A DNA stretch of 64,000 nucleotides from Neopestalotiopsis rosae (lineage: Eukaryota > Ascomycota > Sordariomycetes > Amphisphaeriales > Sporocadaceae), in NCBI GenBank assembly GCA_023078685.1, contig JALGAS010000004.1:558001-622000 (forward strand), in the 5' to 3' direction. Position numbers and translations under genes: made by a program. This document shows positions 24,997 through 35,719 of this stretch, piece by piece; the first letter of the stretch is position 1; every line of letters begins with the position of its first letter. Under the pieces are notes generated by a model. The model was not told the DNA's origin, ran no database searches, and worked only from the letters and a program-made list of their open reading frames with translations.

Positions 24997-25718
24997 GTTG
25001 CTGAAAAAAGTGACTACTACGTATCACTCTGGTGTCTCCAAATTTTCTGTCCTCGGCCTCGATATATAAAGTTTTAACCTTGGCACACAATCCGCTTTGG
25101 TAAACGTGTGCTGACTTCTGACACGGAATCTATCAACTCCGTCTGCGAGATGCATCAATATGAAGAAGTCGATGACAACGAGAGCGCTTGAAACCCCGAC
25201 ATGGCGGCAATGGCCAAATCTGAATTGGCTGTTTGCTCGGAATGCCGGTCTACAAGAGATCGCTTGACTATAATTGGCTGCTGGATCCGGCCCGGCACCC
25301 GCCTATCAAGAGTCAATCTGGATCGGATGTGCTTTGCCGAGTCTGACCAGTAGAATATTGTCTGCAAGTGATGGCAAATGAAGCATGCGGTATCTAGAGA
25401 TCTTGATAGGTTTGTCCAATACTTCTCGGCCGGCTCCAATATCTGGTTCGTCTTGGGTCGGACGCTGTCCAAGCGACGAATCTACGAGCCCTACTACTGT
25501 AGGTGGAGAAGTCGTGTTATACTGCAAGACCGTGGCTTATGATACGCTGACCAGCGCTTAACACCCAAGCTAGCTGTCGATCAGCCTAGAATTGTAACAA
25601 CCGAATTCGATCGGGATTGTATTTGGAGCAAGGCATATGGCACAATTTTGGGAATGAGAATGCTTGCTCTGAAAAAAGAGCAATGTGGAATGAGGCTACA
25701 CTGAAATATGCAAATAGT
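24997..25718. other. Intergenic between bicupin and FAD hydroxylase genes
   Basis: Promoter of the bicupin gene (read leftwards) and the 3' end of the hydroxylase. GC-rich patches with CGGCCG and CCGGCCCGG occur near 25285 and 25427 and could be Zn2Cys6 sites. No gene. Confidence 0.4.
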
Positions 25719-27166
25719 CTAGTTGAAAGCAGAAGCTGGCGCCGTACGTGCGCCAACAACTGGTGAATCCATGGTGAGCTGATCCCATTCATGGGCGACC
25801 AGAGCCGCAGCACGACTCTTCAGTACCGCCTCGTGAGTTCTCGGTCTCATCTCCGCTTCGTAGGCATCAACAGCCACCTTTTGATCAATTGTTCCCTTGT
25901 GTATCTTTTTCAACTCATCCACCAACAGAGCTGCGTCCAAGATTCCATGATTGGCACCCTCGCCCCTGTACATGGTCATTGCATGAGCTGCATCACCAGC
26001 CAGCGTGATTCGGCCGTTGCGGTTATCCCAATCCTGACACGGGAAGTCGCCCAAGCGCAGAGGCGTGGTGTAGTCCAGGTCATCGGGGATATCCATGACA
26101 ATGCTACGAAGCGGTTCGGCAAAGTCTTTGGCTCGCTCCTTCATCATGGCAATGCGCTCGGGATTTGTTCGAGGAATCGCATCGGCGACTGCATCCTTCA
26201 TAATCCAGGAAATGATGACCAGGCAGTCAAAAGACAGCTGGCCGTCGGGTTCCGTGAAGCATTCCTGTAGACTGTGTGAGATTCGTCTGCCCAAGATGTC
26301 CGATTTTTCTTCATACCTGAACGGAATACCAAAGGTAATTTTGCGTCTTTGGGTGCAGAGCCTGGAATAGTAGTGGGTCAAGAGCTCGCACGGGGGCAGC
26401 TTGCTCTGGCGTGAAATGTCGCACAACGCCGACGAGATGCACAGGCAGCTTGGTGAGCTCGTGATGCTCTGGCATTAAGTGTCTGCGAACATTGCTGTTG
26501 TTCCCGTCTGCCCCGACAAGAATCGTTCCGTCTGCAAATGTGCCATCCTCAAAGTGCGCGCGCACGCCGCCCTCGATCTCTTCTACTCTCACGAGATATT
26601 TCCCGTCTTGAATGTTCAAGCCATCAGTGAGCACATCACGAAACTTTTGACGGTGCAGGCGAAGTCTTCTCTTTGATGGCGGAATTCTGAACCGCGTCTC
26701 GCTGGAAGCTATATCAGCAACAATACGTGCAAATAACATGGGGAAATGAACTTACCAGGTTTCGGCATTGAGAAACAAAAAGTTACCTTGATCCTTTCTA
26801 AGAGTCGAATCTACAACCGCCTTGAGATTCGTCAGCTACAGATGATTTGACAGGCAAGATTTTCAAGGTTTACCTTGGGCAGTTTTGCGGCTCTTTCTGG
26901 GCCGATGGTGCGCTCAAGAGCGTCTAGCACCCAGTGCAGTGTCAGAGCCCATCCATGCCGGCGGCTCTCTGAGTAACTATCAGCATCAGTCTTCCTGGAC
27001 GTGCAAGGTTTCACTGCCGCCACGCACCGTCAGTGTCGCGCTCGAACACCGTGTACGGGATGCCATTCTCGCGGCATCCTTGAGCGATGGTTAGCCCTAC
27101 AATGCCTCCACCGGCAATCAATACATGCATGGGTCGTTCAGTCTCGGGCGAAATGTAAGAACCCAT
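25719..27166 (-). CDS. FAD-dependent aromatic hydroxylase (salicylate hydroxylase-like)
   Basis: Exons are 27166-27028, 26968-26874, 26820-26756, 26701-26317 and 26264-25719 (409 aa). A group A flavoprotein monooxygenase. It has the N-terminal FAD dinucleotide motif VLIAGGGIVGL (residues 15-25), the middle DG motif ILVGADGNNSNVRR, and the GD motif ITLAGDAAHAMTMYRGEGANHGI. The start at MGSYIS was preferred over an upstream ATG because the FAD motif then sits about 15 residues in, as usual. The fourth intron (52 nt) resolves an apparent frame change near 26316: it joins YSVQ to ECFTEPDGQLSF. Family members hydroxylate aromatic acids with NAD(P)H and O2. Here it could make the hydroxylated substrate for the bicupin, for example from anthranilate. 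Kynurenine 3-monooxygenase is a more distant relative and less likely. Confidence 0.88.
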
Positions 27167-28016
27167 TTTTGAACCACTGCTTGTCTTGCGGTCTGGTGAA
27201 TATTGGTATGGAATGTGTAAATGTGATAATAGGTGATAAGCGACCTGATAAATATTCGCAGCAATAGGCCTCACAGACACAAATGCTCGTCGAGAAGCAA
27301 ACCGAGGATCCAGACAAAGATATGCAAGCAGTCAGCTGATTGACCGTCGTTCTATGCGCAGAGTCAACGCAGCTGATGCGACCATAAGATAGCCCTTGTA
27401 ATTCGCCCGGGTCCCCGGACCGGCTAGCGGGGGCATCGACCTGGAGGGACAAAATCCCAGATATGAGATTGCTCAGGTATGTACGAGTTCGGTTTACTGT
27501 AAAGTATTCTTTTCTTATCATTCTATTCGATGAAATTGACGTTCTATTGTTTTTTTCAGGTCATGAAAAATAGCACACGATTTGCGGAAAAGGAGACACA
27601 AATTTTGTTGTGTAGAACCAGCGGGCTTGAACATCATTGATTTAGATGCTAGAAATACTCTATTCTGGCAAAATAAAAACTCCATATGCTAATTGGAATT
27701 TTTGTGTCCCGCAAAGATGGCCAATCCCCGAATCAATTGAGATGAAGTTTTGAAGCTCAGAGATTAGAACCTTTCGTCGTGGCCAAGTTGCGCCGTGGAA
27801 GACCTCACTGCCCAGGAATTGCGCATGCAAAATGGCGTATAGAGAGGCCTGCTGGAAGAATGCGTCGCCTGATTAGGGCCCTGCGGTTTGCTGATGATTG
27901 AATGTGCTAACAGCCCCCGCGACATGCTAATCCCAGTACGCCGACGGGGCCCTGCTGCGACGACTATTTGCTGCAAGTGGACGATTTCTGTACCGCAATT
28001 GATGACCCGATCCATC
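27167..28016. other. Promoter region of the FAD hydroxylase
   Basis: About 0.85 kb with no supported gene. Part of it is AT-rich (27530-27700). A GC-rich island at 27405-27440 contains CCGGACCGG followed by CTAGCGGGGG, a plausible Zn2Cys6 target about 250 bp upstream of the ATG. Confidence 0.5.
27416..27422. promoter_or_regulatory. Candidate Zn2Cys6 site CGGACCG
   Basis: Inverted CGG half-sites with a one-base gap (CGG-A-CCG), embedded in the symmetric CCGGACCGG, 250 bp upstream of the FAD hydroxylase ATG. The same arrangement on the other strand (CGGTCCG) is at 30136-30142 in the divergent promoter of the hydrolase and ALDH genes. Binding by the cluster regulator is inference. Confidence 0.3.
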
Positions 28017-28490
28017 TCAAGAAGCTTCACGATAGAGAGCTGTACACTTGATCTCCACGTTCAGCCTGACGTTGGGCAGAGCTGCTACTTGAACACATGT
28101 TCTAGCCGGTGCCTTGGTCTTCTCTGGCCAGACCTTGTTCCACTCCTCATTCATACCGGCGTAGTCCTTCATGTCAGTGAGAAAGACTGTCGCGTCGACC
28201 ACGCTCTCGAGACCTGCGGCGCCGTTGGTGGCTCCTTGAATGATGGACCCAATGTTTTCGAGGACGGCCTTTGTCTGCTCGCGAACGTCGAGCGTGTGGT
28301 TGCCGTCGGCGTCTGTAGTGCACCCCGCGTACGTCCCGTCACCCCGCCGCGACGATGTGCCCGAGACGTACAACGTCTTTTGTGTGCCCGGGGCAATGCG
28401 CGCATGTGGGTAGTTGGCGAGTCCTTGAGCTCTTCCTGCTGGCAAGAAGAACGACTCGCCGTTTGGTGAGGTAGCTGACATGGTGGGCAA
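28017..28490 (-). CDS. RidA-family protein, 2-aminomuconate deaminase type
   Basis: A single-exon gene of 157 aa (or 154 from the second ATG). The RidA/YjgF fold is recognisable from VSGTSSRRGDGTYAG, REQTKAVLENIGSIIQ, LESVVDATVFLTDM, PARTCVQVAALP and LNVEIKCTA. The SGTSSRR stretch and overall layout resemble bacterial 2-aminomuconate deaminases (AmnD type) rather than general RidA enamine deaminases. The arginine in PAR-T, used by RidA proteins to hold the substrate carboxylate, is present. In the proposed pathway it would convert 2-aminomuconate to the oxo acid with release of ammonia. It lies between the hydroxylase and hydrolase genes, all read leftwards. Confidence 0.85.
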   Translation of the reverse strand: MPTMSATSPNGESFFLPAGRAQGLANYPHARIAPGTQKTLYVSGTSSRRGDGTYAGCTTDADGNHTLDVREQTKAVLENIGSIIQGATNGAAGLESVVDATVFLTDMKDYAGMNEEWNKVWPEKTKAPARTCVQVAALPNVRLNVEIKCTALYREAS

Positions 28491-28923
28491 GTAGTAGAAA
28501 GACAGTCTAACTTGGCGGTGGTGTGATAGATCGATGGAGGGTTTTGGAAGACTGCAATGTTTATCTCAGTCGTAAATCACATGAGAGCTTCAAAATTTCG
28601 AAGAACACAGAATGCAATGAGCGATGCAAGTGATTTCGTAATTGCATCGTCGTTCCGTTCCGATGATTAGTTTCGGATCTTGGTCTTGTCTTTCCGGCCA
28701 TGGGCGGATGTGCAGGCGCCGCTGCAAACCTTGTGACCCCGCGCCTGTACAGTACAGTACTCAATGATGCCGGCTATCCTGGCATTTGATCACCGACTCA
28801 ACCCGCCGTCTATCGGCCTTGGGAGGGAAAACTGAGTACACCATTTATATATTTCTTAACATCTCTGCGGAATAATTCAACATTGACCGGAGTCGGTAAA
28901 ATCTGGCTTGTACAAACGACCTA
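28491..28923. other. Promoter of the RidA-type gene
   Basis: About 0.4 kb with no gene. It contains repeated CCGTTCCG/CGG elements around 28652-28680 that could serve as regulator sites. Confidence 0.4.
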
Positions 28924-29956
28924 TTATTGACCCAAAAAGGCCAAGATACGTTTTCCAACTGCGTCACCTGGGAGGCCGATGGCTAGAATATTCGATATGT
29001 GATTATGACCTGCCATGACCTCAAACAATGGCATCCTGCTGTATTTTTTTCTGTATGCATCGACGAATCTCAGGTTTCCGTCCACGATCTCATTGGAATC
29101 GAACTCGGCAACCATGAGCAAGAGGCGTGGTTCTTCAGTAATGGCGCTGTTCTGGAACACGGATGCACCGGCTTTTCCCAGTATGTCCTCTTCCTGTTCC
29201 GACTCGTGATAAAGCACCATATTCTCTCGTCTTCTTGCTTGCTTCAAGTCATACCATAGTGGTGGACTCAGAAGCACCAACCCATCAAGCTTGACGCCAG
29301 CTTCGGCCAGGAATCCCGCCCAGGTAGCCGACGCTAAATGGGCGCCGCCAGCGGACTGACCCACGGCGATCATTTTTGCCGCATTGCCTCCATACTCGGC
29401 TGCGTGGTCTTGAACCCAGCGCAGTGCTTGAGCAGTGTCTCTGCCGCCAGACGGATATCGTGCTTCAGGCAGGAGGCGGTACGTTGCAAGAATGCAAACA
29501 CATTTATTGTTTGCAAAGTAGTTGCCTTATTAAATCGCATGAGCACTACTCAACCCATTCGAGTTGCTCTGGAAGATGCACTCACCAATGTGGCCATGCA
29601 TGGACGGCGTTATATCATTGTCACCAGATGTGAATCCGCCTGCCCAACAACTCTTAGTATGAAGCCCTTCAATTGTCAATGTGGATGTCATGGCAAAGCA
29701 TACCTCCATGGAAGAAGACAACGACCGGCAATTGCTCATTCTGATCCAATGAGGCTGGGTGGTAGATATCTACCCTATGCCTTGCGTGATCACCATATTT
29801 GATGCCCTTTTGCACTTTGACCGTCTGCGTAAAGTTTTTGGCTTGTCCAGCGTGAAGGGGCTCGTACAACTCGTTCATTTCTGAATTTGTCTTGAGAGTC
29901 CATACGTTGCCATGTCTGGCTATTGCTTCTTGAATCTTTTCCATCGTTTCAAACAC
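28924..29956 (-). CDS. Alpha/beta hydrolase, kynurenine-formamidase/BD-FAE-like
   Basis: Exons are 29956-29704, 29639-29586 and 29525-28924 (302 aa; 298 if the second ATG is used). The HGGG oxyanion motif is completed across the first intron (FFHGG/GFTSGD). The nucleophile elbow is GQSAGG (Ser160), the acid is probably in MVAEFDSNE, and the His in AGHNHIS. The short form with HGGG plus GxSAGG is typical of the esterase family that contains kynurenine formamidase and bacterial BD-FAE-type hydrolases. In this cluster it could remove a formyl or acyl group from an anthranilate or kynurenine derivative, or open a lactam/enamine intermediate; neither is proven. It shares a 490-bp divergent promoter with the ALDH gene, which suggests co-regulation. 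Confidence 0.82.
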
Positions 29957-30446
29957 TTGTTAGTTACTGAGGAGATTGGGTTCTGCATTCACAACAATTG
30001 CTTGACAAGATGTGTTCACTTTCATCGCTCGCATCCAGGGCCGCTTTCGGGCATTGCGCTCGGGATATCACGAAGGTTTGGCGGGGTAGCAGGACACGCT
30101 ATAGGAACTGATAGAGCTGGGGGTCGCTTCAGTTACGGTCCGTCCTATCAGAGCCAATCATGACCGCTTCCGCTTCCGACATTCACCTTCTAGGTTGCCA
30201 GGGATGTGTGTGGCCCTGGAGCGTACCGCCGCACAGTGCCGGCTCTAGGCGAATCCAGCACAGAGGGTACACTAGAAGCAGCCAGTCCAAGTGGGGTTAT
30301 TGATTGCTGTTGTGAATCTACAGAGTACGGATCTGTACAGTCGCTGGCCTCGAGCATCTCTCAAAACACGTGCAGTACCTCTGCAAGTCTCCCTTTGCCA
30401 GCACAACGAAAGATTCGTACCATAAGGAAGGCTGTCATCTGAAATC
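29957..30446. promoter_or_regulatory. Divergent promoter, hydrolase and ALDH genes
   Basis: The two start codons face away from each other across 490 bp. Inside are CGGTCCG at 30136-30142 and GCCAAT at 30153-30158. The CGG-N1-CCG form is shared with the FAD hydroxylase promoter (27416-27422). No gene fits inside. Confidence 0.55.
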
Positions 30447-32079
30447 ATGGGATCAATAGCGACAGAAGTCAGATGTAAGGCCATCTGCGAAGCTTGGAAC
30501 TGCAACTCGTTGGAAAAGGCAGAAGGCTTCTTGTCCAGTCAAGCTTCCAGAGCAGCGCCGCTAGAGCTGGAGAACTTTGTCTCCAACCAATTCAGCCCTT
30601 CAACACAACACCTGGATGCCGTCAACCCCAAAACCGGCAAGGTCTTTGCCAGAGTGCCCGTCAGCAGTGCAGAACAAGTGGATGGGGCTGTCAAAAGTGC
30701 CACTGAAGCGTTCAAGACATGGAGCAAGACGACCGTGGCAGTGAGGTCAAAGCATCTGCAAAGGATTGCGCAGCTTATACAGGAAAACCATGAGCTGTTT
30801 GCAGTGTGGGAGAGCCTCGATCAAGGCAAGACTCTAGCCCGTGCAAGAGTGGAAGTCGACCGCGCCATATCAAATTTCAAGTAAGACTTTTTTCTTGTTT
30901 CACAGGTGTTGGTAGACTAATTGTGTGCTCCGTTAGCTACTTTTCCACATTTATCCTGCATCAAGAGACTGCTGCGAGGATGATTGATGGAGTTGCCTTG
31001 ACCTACGAGCATCGTTCTCCCGCAGGTGTCTTTGCCCTCATCTCGCCCTGGAACATGCCACTGTACTTGCTGACGTGGAAAATCGCACCGTGTCTTGCTT
31101 TCGGGTGCACCGCCGTGGCAAAACCTTCCGAAGTCACATCCATGTCGGCTTTTCTGCTGTGCGAGGTGTTTCGCCAAGCCGGGTTGCCGTCCGGCGTCAT
31201 CAATGTTGTTTTCGGAGATGGTCCCACTACGGGATCGGCTTTGGTGAAATCTCCCTTGGTGAAGGGGGTGAGCTTCACGGGCGGCACCGCCACCGGCATA
31301 CAGATCAGAAAGGATACTGCCGACCAGATATACAAGCACCTATCACTTGAACTTGGTGGCAAAAACCCGACACTGGTTTTTGACGACGTGGATTTGACGA
31401 AAGCAGTCGAGACAGCAGCCATGGCAGCCTTTGAGAATCAAGGAGAGGTATGTGCAGAACAGATTGCCAGGAGCTGTGACATCAATCTAACTCATTCCAG
31501 ATCTGCCTCTGTGGCTCACGCATCTACGTACAATCAAGCATCTATGATCGCTTTGTCTCGTCTTTTACTTCCTACGTAAAGGACAATTACAAGAGAGGAG
31601 GGAGAATGGGAGCGGTGGTCTCGCTACCCCATTATCGCAAGATCCGATCCTATCTCGAGCTCGCTGCCTCAGAGAAGGCCAAGTTCGTCATTGGAGAAAT
31701 CCCAGTCGCCGATCCTACAGATGGTCTCTGGATCGATCCCGTCATCCTCACTGGCGTTTCCACGTCCTCGAGGGTGATGAGGGAGGAAATCTTTGGACCC
31801 GTGGTCACAATCGCCAAGTTTGAAACAGAAGAAGAAGCAATTGAACTTGCCAATGACAACCCAAATGGACTGGCAGCTGTATTACTGACAAAGGATGGTG
31901 CCAGGATGCGGAGAGTAGGCGAGCAGATCGAGGCAGGCTTGGTCTGGGTCAATTGCTGGCTCGTTCGAGAACTAGGCACTCCTTTTGGTGGTATGAAGAA
32001 CTCTGGTACGGGAAGAGAAGGTGGCGAGTATAGCAGAGATGTCTTTACTGTTGTCAGGACCTTGCATATTCCCATGTAA
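30447..32079 (+). CDS. 2-Aminomuconic semialdehyde dehydrogenase-type ALDH
   Basis: Exons are 30447-30880, 30937-31447 and 31501-32079 (507 aa). An NAD(P)-dependent aldehyde dehydrogenase with ISPWNMPLYLLTWKIAP, AKPSEVTSMSAFLLCE, the general base motif SLELGGKNP (Glu283), the nucleophile motif NQGEICLCGSR (Cys317), EEIFGPVV and GLVWVNCWLVRELGTPFGGMKNSGTGREG near the end. These segments match the ALDH8A1/2-aminomuconic semialdehyde dehydrogenase branch, notably NCWLVREL. The expected reaction oxidises the semialdehyde left by ACMSD to 2-aminomuconate. After KDNYK the usual stretch of roughly eight residues before MGAVVS appears to be replaced by GGR. The active-site residues are intact, so the enzyme should still work. 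Confidence 0.9.
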
Positions 32080-32253
32080 ATTTCCGCGATCAATAAACTG
32101 TGGGTAATTTATTAATGAGAATTCACGGCAATGGAAATCATGACCAAGATATTGGAGGAACAAATATCAGGTTAATGTCCAGCCGGAGATCCTATGTGCA
32201 AATCCAAGGAACTACCACAAAAGATAACTAACACGCAAGATCTATGCTACAAA

Positions 32254-33739
32254 TTAATAGTCGTTGAGTCCCAATTGAATGCCAAAATACTTTTTGCATT
32301 CAACCAGACTCGCCTTTTGCAGTTTCTCATATGTTTGTATCTCGTCCAGGATTGGCATGCCCAAAGACTCCTGTAGTTTGTCCCGGCTAGCGCCACTCGC
32401 TTCCTCTAGACAAGAGTTGTCCTGAGTGGATGTCTTGAGATTGCTGCGAAATATACCGGCAGCGCTGAGTGGCAAGAAATCTTCATATGTCATGGGCTCG
32501 TAGCATATCAATCCTTTCTGGATGAGGTCGTCCACTGTCATGTTTGACTGGCCACCTTTCAGACTGGCGTTGTCTGGCGACACGTAGTACTTGAACCACG
32601 CGAGACCGTACCGCCGCAGTTCCTCCCAGGTATCAGGAAATGCGCGAAACAGGTCCGCGTATGCTTCGGGATCTTGTGGTGTCACACCGTTCTTCCAAGC
32701 TTCCTTGACGAGATGATCGTACAGCGCTCGGCCCTTTTGCGTCAGAGCGACCCCGCGCTGCTCAATCTCGCCGAAACGGGCTGTATGGCTGCCGAGAACC
32801 ATGTCATTCTTTGATCCCGCTTGCTCGAGATTAATAGGGAAAAAGACACCCTCTTTCAAAGCTTTGAAGCTGGTCTGTCGCAAAAGAATGGGGCAGTTTC
32901 TGGCCGGTGGTCCTTCAATTATTTCTTTCAGAGGTATGCCTTGCTTTTCCATCTGTCGTTGGACCTCGTCGATATCTAGTGTCCGGGGAGTCAAATGGTT
33001 GATGTGAGGGCCGGGAAACGCCACAATGTCTGCCAGCAACGGATTCTCTTGCTGCAGCTCTTGATATTCAGAGAGGGACACGGTGGCTGAGCCTCGCCAT
33101 TTGAACGTCTGGATTCCTTCGGCAATAAACTGATCAGCTTGCTCGGCAGTCAGACCGCCCATCTTTTCGGCCAGAGACACGAGCTGAAGACATTGATCGG
33201 AGAATATCTGACGTCGGGATAGGATCTCGAGGGCCTTTGAACGTAGTTGTACAGAGATACATTCTGGACGCAAAACAGAAACAAAAAGTCTGAAGGGGTT
33301 GATCGACAAGGACTCGAGGTCGGTGCATCGAAAACATGTCGCATGAATCGGCAAGCATGCTGGCGGCTGTGCGAGATCGTAGTAGCCCACTGGTTGCATG
33401 CCCATGACGGCCAGAAACCGTGCCATTAACCTCATCTCCTCGGCAGTGCCGAGGCGGATTGCGCCATGCCTCTCATAGTGCAGTCTTTCGAGTTGTTTTG
33501 TTTCCCGCATGGTCTCGCGAAGAGTGGGACGGGAATCAAGAAAGGTTTTGTTGACATCTGATACAAGCCCGAGGAGATCGGAATACAAGGGCACCTCGTT
33601 TCTATAGACTTGAGACTAATGGTGTGATCAGTTTATCTCATCGTGATACAAGAGTCAGTTGATTGCTTACCATTTCAATCGAAAACTTGTGCCGAATAGC
33701 TGTCGGCGACAGTTTCTCGCTGCTCGAATTCACGTCCAT
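32254..33739 (-). CDS. DUF1338/HglS family, 2-oxoadipate dioxygenase/decarboxylase
   Basis: Exons are 33739-33671 and 33615-32254 (476 aa). Family hallmarks are the N-terminal FSIEMSQVYRNEVPLY segment (across the intron), HGAIRLGTAEEM, CFRCTDLES, PHINHLTPRTLDID, IEGPPARNCPILLRQTSFKAL and GSHTARFGEIEQRGVALTQKGR. Characterised members (HglS/YdcJ and plant homologues) are VOC-like Fe(II) enzymes that convert 2-oxoadipate and O2 to D-2-hydroxyglutarate and CO2 in lysine breakdown. In this cluster it would take the six-carbon oxo diacid formed after deamination of 2-aminomuconate, provided the double bonds have been reduced. No reductase for that step is visible in the window. The intron between EM and SQVY has good signals, and the ATG at 33739 has A at -3. 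Confidence 0.87.
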
Positions 33740-35719
33740 TGCTTAGGTTTAGTTTCGGAAATGGTTTACAGGATTTGAGATGATGCGCAGCAGCGTTGTA
33801 CAGAGTATACACAGGCCAAACACATGAATGATATTGCAAATGATGCCAGAATCATCAATTTGACGGGCTTACAGTTGAGATGTTGGGATCTGGCAACCTA
33901 GATTTGAGTGATGGACTCCCGAGCTTTCCCGGCTTATAATGGCCCATCACAAAACACGAGGCGAGAAGCCGCCAATAGCATCATATGGTCAGAAGGCATG
34001 CTCAAAGCGGATAGTTGATCTGTAAGTTTAGGCGAGAAGCGGTGCGGATACCGGATACAGGCTTCTTATTGATTGGCGGATAGCGGGCGGCCCGCTAACA
34101 GACACCTAATTGTTTGTCGCTACAGGCCACTGGACTGCCACTTGCGGAAGCTCAGTCAGTGCACCTGTCACATGTGTCTCTGAAGCTACACCTTGACACC
34201 ACTCAAACAGAGATAATGCCAACATTAGAGATAGTGCCGGGTTTTGTCGGCTTTGTACGGTTGATTGATTGATTTCTGGGCAGGGAAACAAACAACAAGG
34301 TGGACAGGTAACGTGAATCCTATCTTGAAGGAAGCAGTCCGTCGTTATTGTTAATGGATTCATCTTCCCTGAGGCCAAGCTAGTCTTCATTAGCTGGTGA
34401 CTGAAATCGATGTCATTGTATAGGACGAACTACATTTGGGCATTTTGAGATTGCGTCGGGGACATGAAATGGGTAGCAAGGGAGCTGCGATGTGCAGGTT
34501 CGACTGAAGATATTATCCACGACATATATGAATAATCTGAGATGTGACTCTTCTTTTTATCAATGTCATGTCAACGAGAAGTCGGGCAGACATTGTTGAG
34601 CACATCTCCCTCCAGGAGGACCGCATCATCAATCACAAGCTGATGCCCACATGTCATGGTTCCGATAAGCTGGTCTGCATTGTGCTAAGGTTAGTGGCGT
34701 AGCGAATCGGCTGCAGCTGCTGATAAGATCAGCGCGCATACAATACAGGCATGGTCGATAGTATTCATGAGCATGGAATTGTTTCATTCGCGAACGATGA
34801 ACGCATTTTGATGTCGCGAATCGGGCTCAACCGACATCCAGGACGACTAGTAAATGAGGGACAGATGGAGTCCTCTTGAGTTCGGTTTGTCGTTTCTCGT
34901 AGGTGAAAGCAACTCCTGGATCTGAAAAGTTAGTGGACAGGTTGCACTGATGTAGCGTATTGTCATGTTGTACTTAAGCGCTCTAGGCGATGCAGGGGGT
35001 TCTAAGAATACACTAGGCTACTGCGCTGAGCCGGAACTTTTGGCCTTATCAGATTGGGCAGTGCTTCGTACTACCCCAGACTATGTGATATATATATACA
35101 TAGGTAGGTAGCCAAGAGCGCCGACAAACAAATCACAATGCCATGAGGGCCCTTGTCCTGGATTGATGACGGAGGTACAGGAATTCGTGATCTGTCAGTG
35201 CAGAACATCGACCATTCATGACTCTCCCTTGTTGCTCCAGAGTCTAATATGCCAAGTGTCTGAAATGGAAGAGAAAGGATGATCTGCCACTCACCGTGGC
35301 TCAATAGGGGATGCATCAACAATAGCAATGTGGGCCAAATGTCAAAGAAGGAACGTGCAACAAATCAGTTCGCAAATTTTCATGATCTGACAAGATTTTG
35401 TGTTTGATGTGATTGGGTGTATTGGCCAATTGGATTTGCTCAGCGTCTGTCGAGGATCATAACATCATATCATGCAAGTGATATCCGAGGCTTTCGTGCG
35501 GCTCAGCAAAATCCCACATCAACATGAGTTATGCCTCGAAAATACCTTGTTCAGTTGCGAGTAGTGCCTTATGAATCCGATCATCCGAAGTGCGCGTCAT
35601 TAGCTCTCTCTCTCTTTTACCCGTAACCGTTATTTGTCCCTTTGCTTCTCGGTCAAAAACGTTGTGTAAACTCTTTACTTGCTCAAGACAGTGGGCGACG
35701 CCCACCGAGTCGTTCTGGG
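33740..35719. other. Gene-free 2 kb, right border of the catabolic block
   Basis: No gene supported. The first 400 bp are the promoter of the DUF1338 gene, with CGGATACCG at 34045-34053 and a perfect 17-bp inverted repeat at 34081-34097. The rest is AT-richer with an ATATAT/TAGG run near 35090. Confidence 0.5.
34081..34097. promoter_or_regulatory. Perfect inverted repeat TAGCGGGC-G-GCCCGCTA
   Basis: Two exact 8-base arms around one central base, about 340 bp upstream of the DUF1338 ATG. CGG half-sites in mirrored arrangement fit a dimeric Zn2Cys6 protein. A CTAGCGGGGG sequence at 27424-27433 in the hydroxylase promoter resembles one arm. The function is inferred. Confidence 0.45.

Noticed and set aside
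26311..26426. Apparent frameshift in the FAD hydroxylase
   Set aside because: A normal 52-nt intron (26316-26265) joins the two frames and gives the expected family sequence.
31003..32093. Long antisense frames opposite the ALDH gene
   Set aside because: No motifs; the sense strand carries complete ALDH signatures.
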